NCBI GenBank assembly: GCA_021780275.1
Contig: JAJXZC010000316.1
Coordinates: 1-7,079 of the forward strand
Length of the DNA: 7,079 nt
DNA from: Pseudomonadota bacterium
Lineage (GTDB): Bacteria; Pseudomonadota; Alphaproteobacteria; Parvibaculales; Parvibaculaceae
Direction: 5' to 3'
Position 1 is the stretch's first letter; each line of letters opens with the position of its first letter. Position numbers and translations under genes: made by a program. The notes beneath the pieces are model-generated. The model searched no databases and was not told where the DNA came from. It saw only the letters and a list, made by a program, of their open reading frames with translations. Positions 1-5,363 of the stretch are shown piece by piece.

Positions 1-68
1 ACGTAGCTCGATTGTGGAGCCACCCGCTCGCTCAGAATGCGAATTGCGAATTTTGATGGGGCTATTTT

Positions 69-106
69 GCGCGGAGTGCGTTCTGTAGGACACTTCGGCT
101 CCGCGC
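69..106. repeat. 8-bp GC-rich inverted repeat
   Basis: GCGCGGAG (69-76) and CTCCGCGC (99-106) are exact reverse complements separated by 22 bases. Neither strand has a T-run directly after the stem, so it does not look like a standard intrinsic terminator. It could be an RNA stem or chance in GC-rich DNA; the function is unknown. Confidence 0.3.
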
Positions 107-199
107 CATAGGCCCCCGCTCAGGCCCGACGGTCTCCCAGACTTTCGCGAACGCGGCGGAAGGGCGGCTTCTTGCCTGGAGCCCAACTCGAGGGATCGA

Positions 200-233
200 C
201 AGCGGGCTGAAAGCTCGCTGGCTTTGGCCAAAG
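200..233. repeat. Hairpin and palindrome downstream of tetR
   Basis: Read as plus-strand RNA, CAGCGGGCT (200-208) pairs with AGCTCGCTG (212-220) around a GAA loop, with one G-U pair; on the minus strand that pair becomes an A-C mismatch. It is followed by the perfect 12-bp palindrome CTTTGGCCAAAG (222-233). The pair lies 25-60 bases past the TetR stop and could act in transcription termination, but there is no adjacent T-tract. The hairpin fits a plus-strand transcript better than the TetR message. Confidence 0.25.
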
Positions 234-257
234 GAACTCCGCTCTCGTCGGGGGAGA

Positions 258-887
258 CTATGCCTTTTTTGCAGGCTCCATATCCGCCGTCAGCAGCAAG
301 ATGGCGTGATGGACGAGCTCGTCTTCGAAAAGCTGCGACGACAGCATGTCCGGCTCGTAGAGCGCTGCCGCCCGGATGGGGCCTAGCATTGACCTGAGAA
401 GCATGAAGCGGCGCTCAGGGGACACGCAAGCGGGATCGACCTGCACCGCCGCGAGCAGGCTGTCCGTCACCCGATCCAGCGCGGCATTCAATGCTCCGCG
501 AACAGACGGATCGAAGCCGGCGTGCCCGATCAACCGTCGGCGCAGTTCCTTTCGCCCTTGGAGCGGCGTCAGGGCCTCCCGTACGATGGCGCGAACGATC
601 GCCGACGTCCCGTTCGATCGTGCCGCCGCGATGGCGCCTACGAAGAGATGCTCCTGCCTGTTGATCTCCCGCATCGCCAGAGCTCTCAGCAGCGAGACCT
701 TGTTGGGGAAATAGTAATACAGCGTGCCGATCGACACGCCGGCCTTCTCGGCGACCTGGTTCGTGTTCAAACCGCGCTCGAGGTCAGCTTCGAAAATTCG
801 AGCCGTTGCCTCCAATATGTCGTCGATGGTTTGGCGCGCGCGTGATTGGGTCGGATTTTTCCGCATGGATTCAGTCTTTTCAGCCAT
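258..887 (-). CDS. TetR/AcrR-family transcriptional regulator
   Basis: A one-component repressor-type DNA-binding protein of 209 residues, normal for TetR. The N-terminal domain is typical: a basic lead-in with TQSRARQ (13-19), helix 1 around residues 20-34, and a helix-turn-helix at about 40-60 containing VAEKAGVSIGTLYYYF and then the NK motif (62-63). The C-terminal ligand-binding part is divergent, so the inducer cannot be read. I chose the ATG at 885-887 because GGAG lies six bases upstream of it; the reading frame also offers a GTG at 927-929, which would overlap the candidate operator at 911-924, and an ATG at 861-863 with no visible ribosome binding site. It is divergent from the secreted hydrolase across 93 bp, which suggests it controls that gene and itself. 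The family assignment is firm; the target and effector are inferred. Confidence 0.92.
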   Translation of the reverse strand: MAEKTESMRKNPTQSRARQTIDDILEATARIFEADLERGLNTNQVAEKAGVSIGTLYYYFPNKVSLLRALAMREINRQEHLFVGAIAAARSNGTSAIVRAIVREALTPLQGRKELRRRLIGHAGFDPSVRGALNAALDRVTDSLLAAVQVDPACVSPERRFMLLRSMLGPIRAAALYEPDMLSSQLFEDELVHHAILLLTADMEPAKKA

Positions 888-910
888 GACCTGCTCCGCC
901 GAGCCACCGC

Positions 911-924
911 ACTCGAAGTCGAGT
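911..924. promoter_or_regulatory. Candidate TetR operator 1 (inverted repeat)
   Basis: ACTCGA and TCGAGT form perfect 6-bp arms around AG in the gap between the divergent regulator and hydrolase genes, 24-37 bases upstream of the chosen TetR start. TetR-family proteins bind short palindromes in such gaps, so this is a reasonable autoregulatory site. No experimental or comparative support is available from the window. Confidence 0.35.
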
Positions 925-951
925 AGCACTTCGCGAGACCGCTGAATACAC

Positions 952-966
952 TTGACCAGCGATCAA
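952..966. promoter_or_regulatory. Candidate TetR operator 2 (inverted repeat)
   Basis: TTGACC (952-957) and GATCAA (961-966) form an inverted repeat with one mismatch and a three-base spacer. It ends just before the hydrolase ribosome binding site AGAGG (968-972), so a protein bound here would block expression of the hydrolase. On the minus strand the same bases give TTGATC, which resembles a -35 box for the regulator, but no good -10 follows at the right distance. Confidence 0.35.
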
Positions 967-980
967 TAGAGGTATCGTTC

Positions 981-2039
981 ATGCGACTCTTGCATCACAT
1001 TGCATGCGGGTTCCTGGCCTTCGCGGCCTCGCCGCATGCGGCTCTCGCGACTTCGCCGGCCGAGGAATGGCGCGCGAGCGGAAAGTACTTTACCTGGCGA
1101 TCGTCCTTGCCGGAAAACAAGGGACAGGAGGTGAAGGTCTTCTATGTCTGCGCCGGCGGCGAGGAAAAGCCCGCGATCGTGATGGTGCATGGCTTTCCGA
1201 CGAGCAGTTTCGATTTTCGTCCCCTGATCGCCGATCTGCAGAAGGATTTTCGAGTTTGCACGTTTGACTTCCCAGGCTACGGCATGAGCGACAAGCCGGT
1301 GGCGCCGTACCGCTACACGCTGGGCGAAGACGCTCAGTTGATCTGGGATTTTGTGACCAAAATCGTTCCGCTCAAGGAGTTCGTGCTCTTCTCGCACGAT
1401 CGCGGAGACAGCGTCGCGCTGAACTTCCTGCAGATGTATCAGAGTGCGAAGAGTCCGCCGTTTCGGATCACGCACCAATTCCTGACGAACGCGAACATGT
1501 ACCTGCCGCTGGCCAATCTGACCGATTTCCAGAAGGCCATGCTCAATCCGACCGTCAGCGCCCTCGCCGTCAAAAGAGTGACGCCCGACCGGCTCGCCGT
1601 CGGCCTCGGGGCGACGCAATATTCCCCGCCGTTGAAACCTGAGGACCCAGAGGTTCGGGCGCTCGCTTATGCTTTCGCCTGGCAGGATGGCACGCAGGTC
1701 ATTCCCGCGACGATTCAATATCTCAACGAAAGGAAGAAGTTCGAGGTTGGGTTTCTGAAGGCCCTCGAGAAGAGCGACGTGCCGGCGACCTTGATCTGGG
1801 GTGCACACGACATGGTGTCGCCGCTGCGCGTCGCGAACTATGTGTGGTCCACTGCTCTGAAGCCTCGAGCGGCGCCGGCGTCATTCTGGATCGCGCCCTG
1901 CGCCAACCATTACCTGATCCACGACCAGGGGAACGATATAGCCGCAATCGTCCGGAGCGAACTCTCGGAATCTCCGAAACAGGCGCCCTCAAACTTGACC
2001 GACGAGGCCTGTTCGCCCGTGCTCATCGAACGGCATTGA
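981..2039 (+). CDS. Secreted alpha/beta hydrolase, MEST-like (Asp nucleophile)
   Basis: A 352-residue alpha/beta-fold hydrolase. Residues 1-23 form a signal peptide ending in ALA, so the mature enzyme is probably periplasmic or exported. The oxyanion-hole motif HGFPTSS starts at His70, DFPGYGMSDKP covers 96-106, and the nucleophile elbow reads SHDRGDS with Asp140 where esterases have Ser. The likely acid is Asp277 (WGAHD) and the base His310 (CANHY). An Asp nucleophile is the rule in haloalkane dehalogenases, fluoroacetate dehalogenases and epoxide hydrolases. The combination of the SHDxGD elbow with YLNERKKF (247-254) reminds me of the animal MEST/PEG1 branch and its bacterial relatives, recalled without a search. 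The start follows AGAGG by eight bases. The gene is divergent from the TetR gene, which probably regulates it. The substrate is unknown; epoxides or halogenated compounds are possibilities by family only. Confidence 0.88.
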   Translation: MRLLHHIACGFLAFAASPHAALATSPAEEWRASGKYFTWRSSLPENKGQEVKVFYVCAGGEEKPAIVMVHGFPTSSFDFRPLIADLQKDFRVCTFDFPGYGMSDKPVAPYRYTLGEDAQLIWDFVTKIVPLKEFVLFSHDRGDSVALNFLQMYQSAKSPPFRITHQFLTNANMYLPLANLTDFQKAMLNPTVSALAVKRVTPDRLAVGLGATQYSPPLKPEDPEVRALAYAFAWQDGTQVIPATIQYLNERKKFEVGFLKALEKSDVPATLIWGAHDMVSPLRVANYVWSTALKPRAAPASFWIAPCANHYLIHDQGNDIAAIVRSELSESPKQAPSNLTDEACSPVLIERH

Positions 2040-2058
2040 CAAGGCTGTTGGCTCTGGT

Positions 2059-2076
2059 CGCGCAGCTTTGTGCGCG
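2059..2076. terminator. Possible hairpin after the hydrolase gene
   Basis: CGCGCA (2059-2064) pairs with TGCGCG (2071-2076) around a six-base loop, starting 20 bases after the hydrolase stop. The stem is GC-rich but no T-run follows, so it is at best an atypical terminator. Confidence 0.25.
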
Positions 2077-2113
2077 CCCCGCTGACGCAGTCGAGAGCGC
2101 GAATTCGAGAACA

Positions 2114-2134
2114 GGACCCTGGTCCGGCGGACCA
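2114..2134. repeat. Alternating GGACC/GGTCC inverted repeats
   Basis: GGACC (2114-2118), GGTCC (2121-2125) and GGACC (2129-2133) can form two mutually exclusive stems. The right-hand pair extends to the nearly continuous palindrome TGGTCCG-G-CGGACCA (2120-2134). It sits between the hydrolase and MBL genes, about 150 bases before the latter. It may be an operator or a termination structure; there is no T-tract. Confidence 0.3.
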
Positions 2135-2165
2135 TGGGATTATGCCTTAGGGCCAGGCCTACGAC

Positions 2166-2294
2166 ATGTCGACGCCGACCTTGCCGAAACCGAGCAAATC
2201 AGCAACCTTGAGAGCCATTGCAGCCGTCCTCTGGGGGACGAATGTGAGCGACTCCAGTGAACGCCTGCAGAGAACGCCATCATGGATGTCATAA
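2166..2294 (+). CDS. Doubtful 42-codon small ORF before the MBL gene
   Basis: An ATG at 2166 opens a 42-residue frame beginning MSTPTLPKPSKSATLRAIAA and ending at TAA 2292-2294, overlapping the start of the MBL hydrolase by 13 bases in another frame. AGGCC lies eight bases upstream. I do not recognise the peptide. The segment RAIAAVLWGTN is hydrophobic and faintly resembles the first helix of drug/metabolite transporters, so it might be a gene remnant; it could also be a leader whose translation is coupled to the next gene, or noise. Its length and lack of homology keep the confidence low. Confidence 0.18.
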   Translation: MSTPTLPKPSKSATLRAIAAVLWGTNVSDSSERLQRTPSWMS

Positions 2295-3112
2295 CGCTTG
2301 GCACTGGTACGCCCATGCCCCATCCGCAACGCGCTGGTCCGTCTGCGCTTGTTAAGGCGGGCGCGGCCAATATTCTTGTCGATTGCGGGCGCGCGGTGGT
2401 CATGCGGCTGGCAGGCGCGGGCGCGCCGCCGCAGGCGTTGAGCGCCGTTTTGATCACGCACATGCATTCCGACCACATCAGCGATCTCAACGACATCGTC
2501 ACGACCCACTGGATCATGAACCCTTCCCCAAGACCGCTGCGCATCTATGGGCCGACGGGGCTGCGGACGGTCGTGGACGCCATGATGGCGATGCTGGGCC
2601 CCGACATCGCCTACCGGATCGCCCATCACGACGACCTCGACGCGTCGCCCGATCTCGACGTCGTGGAACTCACGCCCGGCGACCGCTTCGAAATCGATGG
2701 TTGCGCCGTCGTCGCCTGTGAGACCGACCACGCGCCAGCGACTCCGAGTCTCGGGTACAGGATCGAACACGAAGGCGCGATCGCCGCCATGGCTGGCGAC
2801 ACCATTCCCTGCCGCGGTCTCGACGAACTATGTCGCAATGCGGACGTCTACGTTCAGGCGATCGTCCGCGACGACATTGTACGGCGCATCCCCTCCAAGA
2901 GACTGAACGACATTCTCGACTATCATTGCACGCCCGAACAGGCAGCCAGGGTCGCAGCGCGCGCGGGCGTCAAGACCTTGATGGCCACCCACTTCGTGCC
3001 GCCCTTGGTTGCAGGCCGGGAAGAGGAATGGCGCGCCCTCATCCGTCCGCATTTCGATGGCGAGATCATATTGGCGGACGATCTGACGAAGAAGACGATC
3101 ACGCGCAGGTAA
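2282..3112 (+). CDS. RNase Z-like MBL-fold metal-dependent hydrolase
   Basis: A 276-residue metallo-beta-lactamase-fold hydrolase, intact. The N-terminus MDVITLGTGTP is the usual first strand of RNase Z/arylsulfatase-type members and fixes the start, although the ribosome binding site is weak. All seven expected zinc ligands are present: His60, His62, Asp64 and His65 in THMHSDH, His150 in ETDHAP, Asp173 in AGDT, and His237 in ATHF. The stretch H215-C-T-P-E-Q-A-A followed by a helix and the His237 strand is also RNase Z-like. Against true tRNase Z, it is shorter than the roughly 300 residues usual there, shows no obvious flexible-arm insertion, and has YVQAIV (190-195) where RNase Z carries a His-Glu-Ala-Thr segment. 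I therefore call a generic hydrolase of unknown substrate, no signal peptide, cytoplasmic. It lies 242 bp downstream of the secreted hydrolase and could share its transcript. Confidence 0.88.
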   Translation: MDVITLGTGTPMPHPQRAGPSALVKAGAANILVDCGRAVVMRLAGAGAPPQALSAVLITHMHSDHISDLNDIVTTHWIMNPSPRPLRIYGPTGLRTVVDAMMAMLGPDIAYRIAHHDDLDASPDLDVVELTPGDRFEIDGCAVVACETDHAPATPSLGYRIEHEGAIAAMAGDTIPCRGLDELCRNADVYVQAIVRDDIVRRIPSKRLNDILDYHCTPEQAARVAARAGVKTLMATHFVPPLVAGREEEWRALIRPHFDGEIILADDLTKKTITRR

Positions 3113-3386
3113 CGCGCGACGGCGTAAGGCCCGGTTTCGTCGGCGCGCCTTCGCAACCACACTGATAGAGCGTGGCTCCGTCGGCGCCGAGTAGTCGCCT
3201 GTACTTGGCCTTTGATTTCGACCGATGCCGTACCAAGCTGCGGGCAATGGCGGCTCGGCGACCCAGTCGAGGTCCGCAAGAGGTGAGTCCTGTCCACTTT
3301 TCAATGCTGAACGGAGGCACTTGATTTCCTAGCGTTCGATTGCTTTTGTCTACGGCAAAACACAACCGTCAACATCGGAAAACCCC

Positions 3387-4055
3387 ATGATGGAATTCGA
3401 TGAAGTTATTCTAGCTCGACGAAGCATTCGCGGCTATAAGCCCGACCCTGTCCCACCGAAATTGATCACGGAAATCCTCGCGCTCGCAATGCGCTCCCCG
3501 TCGTCGATGAATACCCAACCCTGGAATTTCTATGTCATCACGGGGGCGCCGCTGGATCGCATACGGCAAGGCAATACCGAGCGCAATCTGGCAGGCATAC
3601 CGCACTCGCGCGAATTTTGAATTGGCCAACCATTCGATGGAGTGCATCGCGAACGCCAGATTGGCGTCGCCAAGCAGTTATTTAGCGCCATGGGGATCGC
3701 GCGTGATGATAAGCAGAGGCGCTGGCTTTCGTCAGTTCGACGCGCCCGTGTGCATAATTGTCACGTATGATCGGATGCTAGCATCCAGTGACGATACTGC
3801 TTTCGCAGCGGCGCGGTCGCTACTACGCTTGTCAATGCGGCTTGGTCGCGGGGCCTTGGCGCGGTGATCAACAGCCAAGGCATCATGCAATCTCCGGTGG
3901 TTCGCGAGCATGCCAGAATCCCGGACGATCAGGTGATCATGAAAAGCATCGCCTTGGGCTGGCCTGATCACAGTTTTCCCGCCAATTCCGTCATATCCGA
4001 ACGCAAGCTGGTCGATGATGCCACGACGTTTGTGGGGTTCGAAGGCGAAGGTTAG
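3387..4055 (+). pseudogene. Nitroreductase, broken by a stop and two frame changes
   Basis: A flavin (FMN)-dependent nitroreductase-family gene that can no longer be read through. The first frame gives residues 1-77 with the FMN-phosphate motif RRSIRGY (11-17) and PSSMNTQPWNF (38-48), then TGA at 3618-3620. The same frame continues with recognisable family sequence (GVHRERQIGVAKQLF, then MGIARDDK). Near 3710-3722 the homology moves to the next frame (GFRQFDAPVCIIVTYDR), consistent with a deletion of 3n+2 bases or a one-base insertion. Near 3805-3815 it returns to the first frame (SGAVATTLVNAAWSRGLG), consistent with a one-base deletion. It ends with INSQGIMQSPVVREH, IALGWPD and TAG at 4053-4055. 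The joined length, about 222 codons, is normal for the family. The ATG at 3387 has only a weak ribosome binding site. Intact relatives reduce nitro compounds or quinones with NAD(P)H; this copy should be inactive unless the breaks are sequencing errors. Confidence 0.88.
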
Positions 4056-4081
4056 GGGCAGTCCCGGCGCAATTGTTTCGC

Positions 4082-4097
4082 GTCGGACTAGTCCGAC
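4082..4097. repeat. Perfect 16-bp palindrome between convergent broken genes
   Basis: GTCGGACTAGTCCGAC reads identically on both strands with no spacer. It lies 27 bases after the nitroreductase stop, in the 227-bp gap before the ancestral end of the DUF4336 gene. A second, 10-bp palindrome CCTCGCGAGG follows at 4107-4116. There is no T-tract on either side, so a standard bidirectional intrinsic terminator is not supported. The rest of the gap (4056-4282) shows nothing else I can name. Confidence 0.4.
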
Positions 4098-4282
4098 AAC
4101 AGCCTTCCTCGCGAGGTTAGTCCTCCCGCATGTAGACGTTGCTCAAGCGAAGAGGGGCGATTTGCGGCCTAACGATTTCGAGCGCGCTCCCGGCCGCTGC
4201 TGACCCATCTCTTCCGTTGGGAATGTCCGCTTCCGGTCGTCGACATCGATCGCGGCGTAACAATAACAGTGAGGCTGCGCCA

Positions 4283-4978
4283 TCAGAGGAGCCACGAGAA
4301 CGCGCCGTAAAAAGGCTTCGCCGTTCTCTCGAATTACCTCTCCGTGAGCTACCACGACGAAATCGGGGTGCTTGTCGATCAAGGCACGAATTTTTCGTCG
4401 CGCACTTGCGCGGCGCCGGAAACTGATCCGGTAATCGATCGGCGGATATCCCCACGCTTCAACCATCTTCGAAAACCTCGCAAAGGCTCGCATCCATCGC
4501 GGCCAGTGCCGGTTCATGAATCCTCGCTAAAGGTCTGGCATAGGTCGGCGATAATCGCCGTTCGCGAATCGCGATAATAGAAAATCACTTCGTCCAGGAA
4601 AGGCGAGTTCGTGAGATAGACTTGCTCTATCTGGCCCGCCCACTCGAGTGGCGTATTTTCAGCTAGGGTTCCGGAAAAATTGACGTCGCGGCATTTGGTG
4701 ATCGTCGACGCCGTACCCCACAAACTTGCATCTGGAAAAGCCGACTGCCATTCGCTCAGGAACAGGTGATGCAGCTTGTTGGGGCTGACGATGTGTCCGA
4801 CCGGGCCCAGTGCGATCACCGCGGCTTCGAGTTCCGCGGTTTTCTCAATGGGCGACCAAAGCCAGAGCGCACCATCACAGAGACGCACAATCACCATGCG
4901 TGTCGGATAGTCAAAGCCGTGAAAGGAAACCACGCCGCCATCTGCAAACCAGATAGTCGACCCTAGCCGTTCGAGCAT
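4283..4978 (-). pseudogene. DUF4336 family protein, split by frame breaks
   Basis: The first frame (4978 down to 4514) encodes MLERLGSTIWFADGGVVSF, PTRMVIVRL, the family hallmark SPNKLHHLFLSEW and, near its end, SRTAIIADLCQTFSED before TGA. The rest of the family sequence (MNRHWPRWMRAF, then VVVAHGEVI and GEAFLRR) lies in the next frame from 4517. Restoring one T (GATTC to GATTTC at 4518-4521) fuses them as SED-F-MNRHW. The break makes an ATGA overlap (4514-4517) with GAGGA three bases before the ATG, so separate translation of the second half is conceivable. After FLRR (ending 4302) the open frame runs on to 4143 with unfamiliar sequence, whereas another frame gives AFSWLL and TGA at 4283-4285, the family-like end; this implies loss of two bases or gain of one. 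The joined protein is about 232 residues, right for DUF4336, which I believe is MBL-related. Its function is unknown. It follows DUF2798 by 76 bp in the same direction. Confidence 0.8.
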
Positions 4979-5022
4979 GGAATGCTCAATTAGAGCGCGT
5001 CGGCGCCACTATCCACCTCGCG

Positions 5023-5047
5023 ACGGTGCAAGTGAGGCCAGCACCGT
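5023..5047. terminator. Hairpin after DUF2798 gene, possible weak terminator
   Basis: ACGGTGC (5023-5029) and GCACCGT (5041-5047) form a perfect 7-bp stem with an 11-base loop, eight bases past the DUF2798 stop on the minus strand and upstream of the DUF4336 gene. There is no T-run after it on the minus strand (CGCGAGG follows), so termination is uncertain; it may attenuate or stabilise the 3' end. Confidence 0.3.
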
Positions 5048-5054
5048 GTACGCA

Positions 5055-5273
5055 TCAGTCATTTCGCGTCAGGCGGTCGGCAATCCGCCGAATGAGAGGC
5101 GTAGCAAGCGGCACGAGCAGCAGAACGGTCGCCCAGGCGGCAAAAAAAGACGAGACCCAATGTGAGATGAAGGCGCTCGCGCCAAAGCGCGCGGACGCCA
5201 CGCCGCTCGCCAGCGCGGTTGCAATGCCGGATTGAACAACAAAGACCGGGTCCAGTTTCGGAAAGCCTGACAT
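5055..5273 (-). CDS. DUF2798 family small membrane protein
   Basis: A 72-residue protein with two predicted membrane helices: about 9-28 (PVFVVQSGIATALASGVAS) and about 40-60 (VSSFFAAWATVLLLVPLATP), followed by a basic tail RRIADRL. The pattern of a SGxxT/S helix, a short link, a W-containing second helix and a PL(V/I)RR end matches DUF2798, a family of short bacterial inner-membrane proteins without known function. The start is the ATG at 5271-5273, the first available in this frame; its ribosome binding site is poor. It lies 90 bp downstream of the YfhO-like gene and 76 bp upstream of the DUF4336 gene, all on the minus strand. A TATAAT box at 5327-5332 could give it its own transcript. The family call rests on pattern memory. 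Confidence 0.75.
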   Translation of the reverse strand: MSGFPKLDPVFVVQSGIATALASGVASARFGASAFISHWVSSFFAAWATVLLLVPLATPLIRRIADRLTRND

Positions 5274-5323
5274 AGCGGCTCGCTGATCTTCATAAACGCG
5301 TGCCTGCCTCTCGCAGGGCGCAC

Positions 5324-5347
5324 AGGATTATATTCGATTTCGATCCT
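5324..5347 (-). promoter_or_regulatory. Candidate promoter -10 box with flanking inverted repeat
   Basis: On the minus strand a perfect TATAAT occupies 5332-5327, which would start transcription near 5320, about 45 bases before the DUF2798 ATG. No good -35 lies 16-18 bases upstream (GCCGTT, GGCCGT or TGGCCG). The box lies inside a small inverted repeat, AGGAT (5324-5328) with ATCCT (5343-5347), which could be an operator. It is plausible but unsupported by a -35. Confidence 0.3.
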
Positions 5348-5363
5348 GAACGGCCACGAGATC

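Larger units (their letters stand above)
1..257. other. Left-edge non-coding stretch with short repeats
   Basis: No gene can be supported in these bases. All six frames are either stopped early or give only short unrecognisable peptides; one plus frame is open from the left edge to a TAG at 86-88, and one minus frame is open out of the left edge, so a gene end cut off by the window cannot be excluded. Visible structure is a tandem 7-bp repeat GCGAATT (39-45 and 46-52), an 8-bp inverted repeat at 69-106, and a hairpin plus palindrome at 200-233, listed separately. On the minus strand this is the 3' flank of the TetR gene. Confidence 0.5.

Noticed and set aside
39..52. Tandem GCGAATT repeat as a CRISPR or iteron-like array
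   Set aside because: Only two 7-bp copies with no spacer and no further units; likely chance.
963..1808. A 281-codon open frame on the minus strand opposite the secreted hydrolase
   Set aside because: It mirrors a well-supported gene with signal peptide and catalytic motifs; its own product is Arg/His-rich and matches no family I know. GC-rich codon bias keeps antisense frames open.
1844..2260. A 138-codon plus-strand frame overlapping the end of the hydrolase
   Set aside because: It begins inside the hydrolase, has no family resemblance and its composition looks like a frame shadow.
2159..2770. A 203-codon minus-strand frame opposite the MBL gene
   Set aside because: It is antisense to the zinc-binding motifs of an intact enzyme and resembles no known protein; only its last 19 residues fall outside that gene.
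2828..3365. Open minus-strand frames across the MBL end and the 3113-3386 gap
   Set aside because: No recognisable motifs, and mostly antisense to the MBL gene. The gap itself also has a plus-strand open run (about 3192-3320), but it lacks a credible start and homology.
3618..3620. TGA in the nitroreductase as a recoded selenocysteine or tryptophan codon
   Set aside because: Frame changes also occur downstream, the family position is not a Cys or Sec site as I recall it, and TGA is used as a normal stop elsewhere in the window (e.g. 2037-2039).
4514..4525. Programmed ribosomal frameshifting to join the two DUF4336 halves
   Set aside because: No slippery heptamer of the X-XXY-YYZ type or adjacent strong stem was seen at the junction; a simple one-base loss explains it better.
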